From the NCBI RefSeq assembly GCF_006494535.1, contig NZ_VHIQ01000003.1:62001-126000 (forward strand): a stretch of DNA of 64,000 nt, written 5' to 3'. This document shows, piece after piece, positions 50,785 through 59,343 of the stretch. Position numbers and translations under genes: made by a program. The first letter of the stretch is position 1, and the number at the start of each line of letters is the position of its first letter. Source of the stretch: Paucihalobacter ruber (GTDB lineage: Bacteria > Bacteroidota > Bacteroidia > Flavobacteriales > Flavobacteriaceae). Below the pieces are notes generated by a model that saw nothing but the letters and a program-made list of their open reading frames with translations, did not search any database and was not told the origin of the DNA.

Positions 50785-52105
50785 TGGTGACGTTGATTAA
50801 AGATAAGGCGTATAAAAAAGCCGGTGCGGCGATGCGCATACCGGAGTGGTTGATGGTGGCAAACCAAAAGGCCAAAAAGGCAAAAAACAACAAATTATTG
50901 CGATTTCTACTCCTATAATCTAATGGTTTAATAATTAAAATTAAAATGATGACAATCCCCAAAAAACCATGCTCAGACATTAAGCGACCTAATTCATTGT
51001 GGGAAGGTAAGTGATCGCCATCTCGCTCCACACGAATATCCTTTACCCTGCTGGCCCCAATCCCCAAAAAAGGGTGGTTGATAAAACCGTCTACTTCTTC
51101 TAAAAATAATTGTACCCTTCCCGTAGTGAGATCACTCTTCTCTCTACCTAATGCGTCTTGATTGGCATAGCGTTTGTCAATTAAGCCATAAGTTTGCGTA
51201 GAGCTGATATTCCAGGTCATGAGAATGGCTACAAAAAACAAGCCCATGGAGATAATGATTTCGCCTTGTCTTCTTGCCTTGGCCTGAAAGAAATATATGG
51301 CCAAAAACGCTACAATGGCTATGACCGCTGCAAAAATCCCACCACGACTAAAGGTGACGATGGCCCGATAGGTCATGGCACTTAAAATAATGGTATTGAG
51401 CACTTTTAAAAAAACGGTTGGCGATTGCAAAAAAATACGTATCGCAGCCGCAAACATCCCCAAACCTAAAATAGTCGCCACCTGATTGGGCCCAAAACCA
51501 CCGGAGGCCGCAGCATTCGATGCTGTACCCGACAAAACATCCTTAATAGAAGGATTGTACAAATAAATGTAAGTGGTGGTGGTAATAATGGGGAGTAAAA
51601 TGTAAAGATTAACATCCAATAAGGTTTTTACCGAAACTTTACGGTCGTAACAAAACAAAGCAGCCATGCCCAAACAAACGGGGCCGCTTAATACAAAGGC
51701 AATATTGGTCCTAAAATTAGCACCCCAACTCAAGGTATTAGAGGCCACCAGAATGGCCGGCACCATTAAAATCAAATAAATAAAATAAGGATAACCTTTA
51801 CCCGAAACCCCTTTATAAAAAATGCCCATCGACATAAATAAAATTACCAAATACTTAGAAGATTCGTAAGCCAGACCGCCTTTGGTCATTCTAAAAAAAA
51901 TTTCGGCGCCTGTAAAATAAGCACAAGCCAGTAAAATTTCTCTGGTTTTAGCCGATGGCGGTACCAGAATGATGCGCAGTAAAAAATAGAATGTAGCCAG
52001 TAAAAAGAAACCATTGGCAAGCGGCTGAAAAGCAAAAATAAGCACTCCCAAACCAATATGTAGCAGCACCAATTGCAGATATTTATCTTTAGTGTTAAAG
52101 GCCAT
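50750..52105 (-). CDS. O-antigen ligase/polymerase-like membrane protein (Wzy/WaaL superfamily)
   Basis: Polytopic membrane protein of 451 residues with about ten to twelve hydrophobic segments. The Wzy_C-type large periplasmic loop contains DLTTGRVQLFLEEVDGFINHPFLGIGASRVKD and SHNELGRLMSEHGFLGIVIILIL, where the conserved H-N-E/R pattern is expected. It polymerises repeat units or ligates glycans. It overlaps both neighbours (11 bp and 35 bp), so it is cotranscribed with the GT4 genes. Polymerase versus ligase cannot be distinguished; its place among assembly genes favours a polymerase. Confidence 0.85.
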   Translation of the reverse strand: MAFNTKDKYLQLVLLHIGLGVLIFAFQPLANGFFLLATFYFLLRIILVPPSAKTREILLACAYFTGAEIFFRMTKGGLAYESSKYLVILFMSMGIFYKGVSGKGYPYFIYLILMVPAILVASNTLSWGANFRTNIAFVLSGPVCLGMAALFCYDRKVSVKTLLDVNLYILLPIITTTTYIYLYNPSIKDVLSGTASNAAASGGFGPNQVATILGLGMFAAAIRIFLQSPTVFLKVLNTIILSAMTYRAIVTFSRGGIFAAVIAIVAFLAIYFFQAKARRQGEIIISMGLFFVAILMTWNISSTQTYGLIDKRYANQDALGREKSDLTTGRVQLFLEEVDGFINHPFLGIGASRVKDIRVERDGDHLPSHNELGRLMSEHGFLGIVIILILIIKPLDYRSRNRNNLLFFAFLAFWFATINHSGMRIAAPAFLYALSLINVTNETPALHRKQR

Positions 52106-53252
52106 CTTTGTTTTTAAAGGTGTTTGGAGCTTCTAAGATATCCTTTTTGAGGCGTTTTTGATAATGTTCAAAGGTGAATTTAGCAGCAGTATCTCTGCCG
52201 GCCTTCATCATGGCCTGATGCATGTGAGGCGACAGTTGTAATGCCTTTATAATGCCATTCGTAACTTCTTGTGCATTGGGCGCCTCCAATAGAAAGCCGT
52301 TGACGCCGTTGTGAATGTAATGACCAATGGCCGAAATATCAGACACCATCGGCATACAGCCAAAATTCATGGCTTCGGCCAATACTTTTGGAAATCCTTC
52401 AGAGGCGGTGGTAGGCATCACAAAAAAGTGCGACGTCTTGTAGATGTCGAATAAGCGGTTGCCGGGTAAAGCGCCGTAAAACCTGATACGGTCTTGATTG
52501 CGGTATTGTGCTTTAAAAGTTTCAAGGTCCTTACCTTCACCCACAATATGCACGGTGCTAATGCGCTGTTGTAATTTTGGGTCTAAGGCCTCATAGGCCT
52601 TTAAAAAAGTCCCAACGCCTTTTTCAAATTCCACCCTACCGGCGTAACACAATTCTAAAGGCTTATCCAAGGATTTGGCTTGACAGACCTCAGCACCCAG
52701 GGCATACTCGGCTGCTGTTAAACACGGGTTTTCAAACGACAGGCAATGTTTGGGTTGCTGCGGCCAAAAACCGTTAATGGTGACGGTTCGGCGCTGATGT
52801 TTCAAGCACCAGCGTTGCCAGGCGTATCCCAATGGTGCCTTTTGTTGCCTCCAGTTTCCGGCATATTTGTACCAGCCGTGTTTGCGAGTGAAGAATGTTA
52901 AAAGCGGAATAAGGACCACCCCAATACCGGTGGGCGCTCTAAACTGAAAAACCTCTACCTTTTTTAAATATTTAAATACCTGATGGATGACCCCCGACAT
53001 ATGCCATAACAACTGAATCTTTGCTATTAAACTCTTTCCGCCCAGTGGCTTCAATGGAATGAAATGAATGTTTTGCGCCGTATAAGGCAAGGCACTTAAG
53101 GGCGGCGTTCCCTCATGTAGCATGGCCATGTGATAAATATCGTCGAACATATCGGCCAGAGCGTTGAGCTCCCGCACGGTGGCACCCCAACCTACGACCG
53201 TTCCATCGGGCAGTTGGTAATGTTCGGTATGGGATATGATGAGCAGTTTCAT
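52095..53252 (-). CDS. Glycosyltransferase family 4
   Basis: GT-B enzyme of 385 residues. The C-terminal half has LCYAGRVEFEKGVGTFLKAYEAL, VHIVGEGKDLETFK and FFVMPTTASEGFPKVLAEAMNFGCMPMVSDISAIGHYI (E-x7-E). The N-terminal domain is basic and membrane-associated in character. It overlaps the upstream GT4 by 4 bp (ATGA) and the Wzy-like gene by 11 bp. Donor and acceptor sugars unknown. Confidence 0.88.
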   Translation of the reverse strand: MKLLIISHTEHYQLPDGTVVGWGATVRELNALADMFDDIYHMAMLHEGTPPLSALPYTAQNIHFIPLKPLGGKSLIAKIQLLWHMSGVIHQVFKYLKKVEVFQFRAPTGIGVVLIPLLTFFTRKHGWYKYAGNWRQQKAPLGYAWQRWCLKHQRRTVTINGFWPQQPKHCLSFENPCLTAAEYALGAEVCQAKSLDKPLELCYAGRVEFEKGVGTFLKAYEALDPKLQQRISTVHIVGEGKDLETFKAQYRNQDRIRFYGALPGNRLFDIYKTSHFFVMPTTASEGFPKVLAEAMNFGCMPMVSDISAIGHYIHNGVNGFLLEAPNAQEVTNGIIKALQLSPHMHQAMMKAGRDTAAKFTFEHYQKRLKKDILEAPNTFKNKDGL

Positions 53253-54346
53253 AGCGCGATGCTTTGATAATAGGCTTCAAAAGTTGTCTGCCAATGGTGA
53301 CGGTTGGCCCATGATATGGCCTGTTTACTATAGGTGTTGTATTGCACTTTGATATCCTGCAAGGCGCTTATAAAATTTTCGGTATCATTCGCTGCAATCA
53401 AACAACCAGACTTTAAATGAGCTATGGCATCTTCCAAACCGCTGTTTAAACTGCCTATTGCGGGTAAACCAAGTGCATTGGCCTCTAACACTGCAATACC
53501 AAAACCCTCTACATCGCCCGTTTTAGTAGTAGTGCTTAGCATTACAAAAACATCGCTTTGACGTAAAAGCGCTTCTACCTGCTCATCCGGTAAACGACCG
53601 TGAACCGTCAGATGTTTTTCAACACCCAAACTATTTGCTAATGACGTAAGTTGCTCTACTTCTGTTGGAATACCCACGCAATGATAATGCAACGAAGGAA
53701 ATGCTTTGAGCAGGGCAGGTAATTGGCGCACCACATTGGCCTGACCTTTACGCTCGGTAATATTTCCTACGGTAATCAATATAGGATAAGATGCCGATGG
53801 CTGCTTTGCTACAGCCGGTTTAGACCATTTTTCAGGATCGAATCCATTAGGAATAACCACCACATTTGAATGATGGGGTTTTACAAACGTGGCAGTATGT
53901 CTAGAAACGGCAATTAGGGTATCGAAATGCCTTAAGGCCAAACGAATGGAATAATTTAAAATAGGTGATTTAAAATTAACTTCAGAGCCGTGAATCACCG
54001 CGAGGGTTTTCTTGCGGTACCACAAGCGCATCCAAGCCACCGCCCATAAGGCAAACTTACCGGAAGCTATTAAAACGTCATGTTGCTTCGCCAATTTAAA
54101 AAGGAGCTTAAGTCTTTTGAAATACATTGGCCAACGCGGCTTTTGCATGGCTACGCGTTTAACAGTAAATTGTTGTTGAACGTCAAAAACAGCTTCGCTG
54201 GCAGCATCAGTGCGTTGATCGGCTATAAGGGTTACTTCACAACCAAAAGCACTTAAATGTTTTGCCATTTGTTGGGCATGCACCCCAATACCTCCAGGCA
54301 AGGGCGGAAATTCAGTGGTTAGTATGAGGATGCTTTTTTTAGGCAA
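53249..54346 (-). CDS. Glycosyltransferase family 4
   Basis: GT-B enzyme of 365 residues with the acceptor-domain start TTEFPPLPGGIGVHAQQMAKHL (the GG loop) and the donor domain ILITVGNITERKGQANVVRQLP, VHGRLPDEQVEALLRQSDVFVML and EGFGIAVLEANALGLPAIGS. Similar to PimB/mannosyl-type enzymes, but specificity is not readable. First gene of its operon; the region upstream is a repeat island that must hold the promoter. Confidence 0.88.
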   Translation of the reverse strand: MPKKSILILTTEFPPLPGGIGVHAQQMAKHLSAFGCEVTLIADQRTDAASEAVFDVQQQFTVKRVAMQKPRWPMYFKRLKLLFKLAKQHDVLIASGKFALWAVAWMRLWYRKKTLAVIHGSEVNFKSPILNYSIRLALRHFDTLIAVSRHTATFVKPHHSNVVVIPNGFDPEKWSKPAVAKQPSASYPILITVGNITERKGQANVVRQLPALLKAFPSLHYHCVGIPTEVEQLTSLANSLGVEKHLTVHGRLPDEQVEALLRQSDVFVMLSTTTKTGDVEGFGIAVLEANALGLPAIGSLNSGLEDAIAHLKSGCLIAANDTENFISALQDIKVQYNTYSKQAISWANRHHWQTTFEAYYQSIAL

Positions 54347-54509
54347 TTAATGACTTTTTTTATTAGTAAACTGTATTTAGTATTAAGTATTAAGTATTAA
54401 GTATTAAGTATTAAGTATTAAGTATCAAGACTCAAATTATCCGAACTCTGAACTCTAAACTCTAAACTCTAAAATTAACAGTTCTCTGTTCTCTTCTCTC
54501 TGCCTGTCG

Positions 54510-54529
54510 CCCGCCTGCCGGCTGGAAGG
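54510..54529. repeat. 20-bp GC-rich insert nested inside another family-H element
   Basis: The outer element CTGCCTGTCG/GCAGACAGG (54500-54509 and 54530-54538) is that of 22248-22267, split in the middle by CCCGCCTGCCGGCTGGAAGG. Confidence 0.8.
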
Positions 54530-54707
54530 GCAGACAGGTCTTCTCTCTCTTCTCTTTTCTCTTTTCTAATATCGTATATCGTACTTCAAATCTATCTCTC
54601 TTCTCTCAAAACTTGCCATCCAAAACCCAGTCTAAATCCGCTTTTTTTGTCTGCCCTCCTCCTTCGCTTTAGCTCCGGCGGACAAGATAACCCTAAAGGG
54701 AACAAAC

Positions 54708-54727
54708 CCGCCTGTCCGGCCGGCAGG
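54708..54727. repeat. 20-bp GC-rich insert (family H) in module G3
   Basis: CCGCCTGTCCGGCCGGCAGG lies between AACAAAC and AAAAGCTCC; G1 and G2 have an uninterrupted A-run at this place. The exact edge is uncertain by one base. Confidence 0.7.
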
Positions 54728-54900
54728 AAAAGCTCCAATTTTGATAAATCGATTTTATATGGTCAACGCTATTCAGGGACGTACACACTTCTAACCTCTC
54801 ACCTCTCATTTCTAATATCGTATATCGTACTTCAAATATCTCTTTTCTCTGTTCTCTTCTCCCTGTTCTCTTCTCTCTTCTCTCTGTTCTTTTCTCTAAC

Positions 54901-56226
54901 TCACAATCTCTCAATCCTCGCCCCTTCCTTCATTTTAATACCCGACAATCGCCAGGACTTAGCTACCTGCAATACAACCAACGGTAAAAGTAACAGGCTT
55001 AAAGGAATTCCCAAAACAACCAGCCACTTATTTCCTTTAAATCGATAAGGCATGATGGATATGGGGATATTGCGCCATAATGCCCGTTTGGCAGCCTTGG
55101 TTCCAAAATAGCTTCTAAACAAATACAGCACACTGGGAATGGGACGCGGTTGCCATAAGTTTTGGGTTCTAAAGGCATCCCAGCTGCCCATATCGCGCAG
55201 GCCACCGGTGCCAACTTTTAAATGCAGGCGCTTGGCCAGTGGATTTGATACGTTTAAAAACCCGTTTAAATAGGCTCGCAAGCCAAACTCACCGTCGCCC
55301 ATGCGCTGTTTTTCGAACTGCCGATCGAATAGCCCGATGGTTTCAAAAACACTCCTTTTGATGAGTACATTGCCGGTATCTAACTGGTCGCTTACCCTAA
55401 AATAGGCATAATGTGCCGGCACCTCAGCGCCAACGGCGGAAATAGAGACGCCTGAAGACAGATCTGCTTGAAAATAATCCAGACACTTGAGGTGGTTACT
55501 GATCCAATCCGCACTGACCCTGCTGTCGTCATCAAACAGCAGGATATAATTGCCTTTGGCACGTTTAATGGCCGTGTTGCGTGCCAGCCATAAGGCCCTT
55601 TCTGTCTGATGTGTTAATTGTAACTCTAAATTGTAAGCTTTATAAAACTCCGGTTGAAAGGGTTGCGACTGGTCCACTACAATCACCTCAAAGTGGCGGT
55701 AATCTTGCTGCTCAAGGTCTGTTAGCACGTCTTTTAAATACGCATAGCGATTTAAGGTGGGAATGATCACGCTTACAAAAGGTGACCGGTTAACCAAATC
55801 GGTTTTGGATGTTAAAGTCAACTGAGCGATGGGCGTATTGTAGGCGGTTGATCTAGGCGTGTTGCGCACCTGCCAATAGGCGTTGAGCTCTTTAAACGGA
55901 TTGTTCAAGCCTGCCAAACGCATCAGCAACACCCATAGCACCCACCATTTGCTAAAATATTTAAAGGCAAAGCGGTAGTTGTCGGCTAAAGGCAGCGGTT
56001 CAAATTGCTGATAGGTATCGGCCTTTCCAATATAACCCCGGTGCAGGGCTTGCCAGGATCTGTCGTAGTCCTTCGATAACTGACTTTTATAATGGGCGTC
56101 TTCAGGTATTTCTTTTAGAATATCTTCAGGTAAGGCCGCTACGTTTGGAAACGCGTAATGTCCGTCTCTTTTAGGGAGTCTAAAGTAATGTACCGGTTGT
56201 AGATATGATAAAAAGCTAAATGGCAT
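54901..56226 (-). CDS. Glycosyltransferase family 2 with C-terminal membrane segment
   Basis: GT-A enzyme of 441 residues. The catalytic domain starts near 155: SVIIPTLNRYAYLKDVLTDLEQQDYRHFEVIVVDQS, with the metal-binding DDDS in YILLFDDDSRVSADW and an acceptor-side GDGEFGLRAYLNG. The N-terminal 150 residues are an extra domain with a short hydrophobic stretch (WWVLWVLLMRLAGL), and one membrane helix is near 410-430. The start overlaps the FkbM stop in TAATG. It is the last gene of the block 54901-60780. Confidence 0.87.
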   Translation of the reverse strand: MPFSFLSYLQPVHYFRLPKRDGHYAFPNVAALPEDILKEIPEDAHYKSQLSKDYDRSWQALHRGYIGKADTYQQFEPLPLADNYRFAFKYFSKWWVLWVLLMRLAGLNNPFKELNAYWQVRNTPRSTAYNTPIAQLTLTSKTDLVNRSPFVSVIIPTLNRYAYLKDVLTDLEQQDYRHFEVIVVDQSQPFQPEFYKAYNLELQLTHQTERALWLARNTAIKRAKGNYILLFDDDSRVSADWISNHLKCLDYFQADLSSGVSISAVGAEVPAHYAYFRVSDQLDTGNVLIKRSVFETIGLFDRQFEKQRMGDGEFGLRAYLNGFLNVSNPLAKRLHLKVGTGGLRDMGSWDAFRTQNLWQPRPIPSVLYLFRSYFGTKAAKRALWRNIPISIMPYRFKGNKWLVVLGIPLSLLLLPLVVLQVAKSWRLSGIKMKEGARIERL

Positions 56227-57122
56227 TACAGCGTTGCTTTAGGTAGGCAAAAAATATTAGGAGGCAACACATCGCCTTTTATGTATGGCTTCAGCTTCAT
56301 AGTTAAAATTTGATAATCAATATTTTCAAACCATGTAATCATATCAATATTGTTATTAGTTTCAACAATTACCATAGGTTGAAACTTTAAAATGGTTTCT
56401 TTGGCGCCTTTTAAAATGGCCGGTTCAATACCATCCACGTCTATTTTAATCAAATCGCAACGTGTGATGTTTTGTTGTTTCACATAACTGTCGATGGTAA
56501 TCATATCGATGGTTACTGAATTTTCATTATGACGCAGGTCTAAGACGTTAGAACTAGAATGATTCAAAAACAACTGAACCGGCTGACAAACATCGCCTAC
56601 TGCATTATTAACCAATGTGATGCTTTGTTGTAAATCATTTTCAGCAACCGACTTGACCAAACAATCACTCACCCATGTATTGGCTTCAAAGGCATGTACT
56701 TGTCCGTTTTTAGCCAGTGTTTGCGACCAAACCAGGCTCAGGTACCCAAAATTGGCGCCTACATCAAATATGACTGCATTATCAGGCCAATGCTGTTGTT
56801 TAAACAAGCTTATACTATTGTTCAATAAGGTATTTTCAATGCCCCTTTGCAATGCTCTGGCCGCAACTTTTACGGGTGCTGTAAATTTAAAAACCACCTG
56901 TTGGGCTCCGTACAACCTGCTAACCTGCACCGTTGAGGTTTTATAGGTTTTGTTTGATTGGAGTAGTAAGGTTCTCAGCCATTTCAGTCTAGCAGACTGA
57001 CCAAGTCGCTTTTTAAGAGAGGCCGGAATACTATTATACAAGGTGACTACAAACGGGTTCATATGGTAAGTTTTAATAACTTCATTTTTTAGTAATAAAT
57101 GTACGCTTTTCAAGAATGGCAA
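56226..57122 (-). CDS. FkbM family SAM-dependent methyltransferase
   Basis: Methyltransferase of 298 residues. The SAM site is VIFDVGANFGYLSLVWSQ near 113-130, followed by HAFEANTWVSDCL, and the FkbM signature CDLIKIDVDGIEPAILKGAKETI near 215-240. In glycan clusters these enzymes O-methylate a sugar hydroxyl. A second ATG 20 codons in (MNPFVVTLYN) is an equally good start. The stop and the GT2 start share TAATG. Confidence 0.87.
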   Translation of the reverse strand: MPFLKSVHLLLKNEVIKTYHMNPFVVTLYNSIPASLKKRLGQSARLKWLRTLLLQSNKTYKTSTVQVSRLYGAQQVVFKFTAPVKVAARALQRGIENTLLNNSISLFKQQHWPDNAVIFDVGANFGYLSLVWSQTLAKNGQVHAFEANTWVSDCLVKSVAENDLQQSITLVNNAVGDVCQPVQLFLNHSSSNVLDLRHNENSVTIDMITIDSYVKQQNITRCDLIKIDVDGIEPAILKGAKETILKFQPMVIVETNNNIDMITWFENIDYQILTMKLKPYIKGDVLPPNIFCLPKATL

Positions 57123-57228
57123 AATAGCAATATTTACAAACTTAACCTATGCCAATCTTTAATTGAATCAACAGATTAAATATTTTAAAGCACCTGCACC
57201 GTCTTAGTTTTAAAATGACAATCTGTTT

Positions 57229-58407
57229 TTATGATTGATAAAAGGCTGTAAACTTTTCCTGCTGTGCCTTTAAACTAAACGCTTGTTCAATTCTTGTTCC
57301 GGCATTCGTAATGATATACTCACGTTCTTGATCTGATAATTCTATCGCTTTTAACAGGGCTTGGGCCAAACTATGCGGCTCACGTTTGGGGACAACAAAG
57401 CCGGTAATACCATCAACTACATTTTCGGGCAGGGCGCCTCCATCAGAAACAATGCACAAACAACCAGAGGCTTGTGCTTCTAAAACAGCATTGCAAAATC
57501 CTTCGGAATGGCTGTATTGGATATAAATATCTGAGGTTCTCATAGCATTTAATACAGCTTCATGTGGTTGTACACCCATGAGCTTTACTTCTTTACTCAA
57601 TCCTAATTGATGAATGGCGAACATCAGGGGTTCATACAACTCTCCCGAACCAATAATGCTATATTGAAATCGATGAGCCGGATAATTTTGTTTAAAAATT
57701 GCCAAAGCCTCTAAGGTGTCCATAAAACCTTTGATGTAATGCAAACGTCCCACGCTTAAAATGGATATAACCGATCCAGGCTCAGTATTTGTGATTCTTT
57801 GCTGATACGCAGTGATATCGATGGCCGGAGTAATGATGCTGTAAGGTGTGGTTTCAAGCATGCCGGTGTTTTTGGCTTGACCTAACATGTGTTGTGATAT
57901 GGCATGAACCTTATCGACCTGTGCCCATAAGGTTTTATAAGCATCGGGGTGTTTTAAAGGATAGACATCCATATCGTAACCCCGGCAGCTCACCGCCATT
58001 TTGGCCCCAATGGCCTTCGCCACCAATTCGTGCTGTAGTGCCATGGTAGCAAATCCAAAATGCAGCCAATCTAAACGAGCCCCTAACAAAGGTGCATTTA
58101 AATACAGGCGTTTGGCAATGACAGCTGCCGTTGTTCCACGGGCTTTTTCTAAGGCAATGTATTTTTTCACCCTTTTAATATGCGTCAATAAGCCCATATA
58201 AGTTTTAAGGATATGCCAGGCAAATGTAATGGGTTGACGCTTGTACACTTTCGGCAGCAGTTGTACTTTACATAAGCTGAATTGTGGAGAAGCCTTGCTC
58301 ACAAAGAGTTGTACCTCAAATCCCGCATCCTGTAAGCCTTTAATTTTATGATTAAAAAAGGTTTCAGAATACACAGGCGTTTGAGAGAGTACAATACCTA
58401 TTTTCAA
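57229..58407 (-). CDS. Glycosyltransferase family 4 (WcaL/colanic-type)
   Basis: GT-B enzyme of 392 residues. The N-terminus (SQTPVYSETFFNHKIKGLQDAGFEV) with the S-E-T-F motif, and CRGYDMDVYP, recall colanic-acid WcaL-type transferases. Donor half: ILSVGRLHYIKGFMDTLEAL, YSIIGSGELYEPLM, DIYIQYSHSEGFCNAVLEAQASGCLCIVSDGGALPE. It begins 11 bp after the SGNH-like gene and leaves 106 bp before FkbM. Confidence 0.88.
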   Translation of the reverse strand: MKIGIVLSQTPVYSETFFNHKIKGLQDAGFEVQLFVSKASPQFSLCKVQLLPKVYKRQPITFAWHILKTYMGLLTHIKRVKKYIALEKARGTTAAVIAKRLYLNAPLLGARLDWLHFGFATMALQHELVAKAIGAKMAVSCRGYDMDVYPLKHPDAYKTLWAQVDKVHAISQHMLGQAKNTGMLETTPYSIITPAIDITAYQQRITNTEPGSVISILSVGRLHYIKGFMDTLEALAIFKQNYPAHRFQYSIIGSGELYEPLMFAIHQLGLSKEVKLMGVQPHEAVLNAMRTSDIYIQYSHSEGFCNAVLEAQASGCLCIVSDGGALPENVVDGITGFVVPKREPHSLAQALLKAIELSDQEREYIITNAGTRIEQAFSLKAQQEKFTAFYQS

Positions 58408-58418
58408 AACATCAACAT

Positions 58419-59342
58419 TTATTGCGAAGCTACTATTTTTTGTGCTAATAAAACCGAAAACTTTGACCCGGAGTCAATATCTAAATGATGTCCATCAGTG
58501 TATTGAAATTGATCAACCATATGTGTGAAATTAAAATAGGGTAACTCTAACTCCATACTTACTTCAAGCATTTTTTGGTCAAAATCAGGCATCAGCTCCT
58601 TCTCAATCGCAAGCATGTTACTATGAACAGGCATTCTTACCATAAACACCTTACCATGATACTGTAAAAAATCAATAGTTTGTTTTAAATAATCCAAACG
58701 TATATCAGAGAGACCTTGATAATCAGTCCTAATTTTAGAATAACTGGTTATTGTACTATTAATCCTTTGGTCTCTTTTTTTTGGCGAATCGTTTAGATTA
58801 ACTTCATACCATCCATCATCATGTACAAATAAAATTTCTTTATGATAATTAGTTCCCTTTTTTGTAAAAATATCAACATTTTTACCCTCGTAAAAATTCA
58901 TTAAATACTCTAAATTTGGCTTAACTGAAACATTTTTCACACCTCCTAAAAAAGAATTGTTTTCTCTAAAATTCACCGAGTCTAAAACTTCATTTTTTTG
59001 CTTACAAATACTCCAGGGGTTCACCTCGACAATAAAAATACCCTTCTTCGAATCTTCTTTTAATTTAAGCTTGATACTCTCTAAATAAGGCTTTCCATAA
59101 GGCGTATGTATTCTTGAAAATGCATAATTATATATTGGATAATTTGGAAGGACACGACTCATGCTATTTGGCTGTAATCCTTGTGCCGCCCTAGAAGAGC
59201 CTACAATGAGCGAATTTTGTTTGGGTGTAGTAAATTTTACATAAAATGCATCTGTATAACCGTCAGCTTGCATAAAAATAATATAGCAGCTCAAACCTGT
59301 AATTAAAATAAACCCTATGATATGCCAAATAAACCGCTTCAT
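58419..59342 (-). CDS. SGNH-like membrane-anchored protein paired with MBOAT acyltransferase
   Basis: Protein of 307 residues with one N-terminal membrane anchor (WHIIGFILITGLSCYIIFMQ). The outside domain has NSLIVGSSRAAQGLQP, the block I serine motif of SGNH/DltD-like proteins, and a C-terminal YTDGHHLDIDSGSKFS, which supplies the Asp-x-x-His-like pair. Such proteins work with an MBOAT partner to transfer acetyl groups to exported glycans (AlgJ/X, DltD, PatA/B types). The ATG at 59342 is preferred to the longer frame from 59384, because it starts 1 bp after the MBOAT stop. Family placement is by motif and context. Confidence 0.75.
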   Translation of the reverse strand: MKRFIWHIIGFILITGLSCYIIFMQADGYTDAFYVKFTTPKQNSLIVGSSRAAQGLQPNSMSRVLPNYPIYNYAFSRIHTPYGKPYLESIKLKLKEDSKKGIFIVEVNPWSICKQKNEVLDSVNFRENNSFLGGVKNVSVKPNLEYLMNFYEGKNVDIFTKKGTNYHKEILFVHDDGWYEVNLNDSPKKRDQRINSTITSYSKIRTDYQGLSDIRLDYLKQTIDFLQYHGKVFMVRMPVHSNMLAIEKELMPDFDQKMLEVSMELELPYFNFTHMVDQFQYTDGHHLDIDSGSKFSVLLAQKIVASQ

Positions 59343-59343
59343 A

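Larger units (their letters stand above)
54347..54900. repeat. Repeat island between two glycan gene blocks, with nested GC-rich inserts
   Basis: 554 bp: TATTAAG array of at least six units (54374-54428), TTCTCTC array (54484-54570) broken by a 20-bp outer palindrome that itself contains a 20-bp inner insert (54510-54529), module G3 (about 54613-54740) with another 20-bp insert at 54708-54727, and a second TTCTCTC/TGTTCTC array (54838-54898). No gene is supported. Any promoter for the downstream GT4 gene would be in this DNA. Confidence 0.85.

Noticed and set aside
54374-54428. CRISPR-like regular array
   Set aside because: The TATTAAG units are tandem with no spacers and no cas genes are near; it is a simple-sequence repeat.
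54647-55048. 133-codon ORF on the plus strand
   Set aside because: Starts in module G3, crosses the TTCTCTC array and runs antisense into the GT2 gene.
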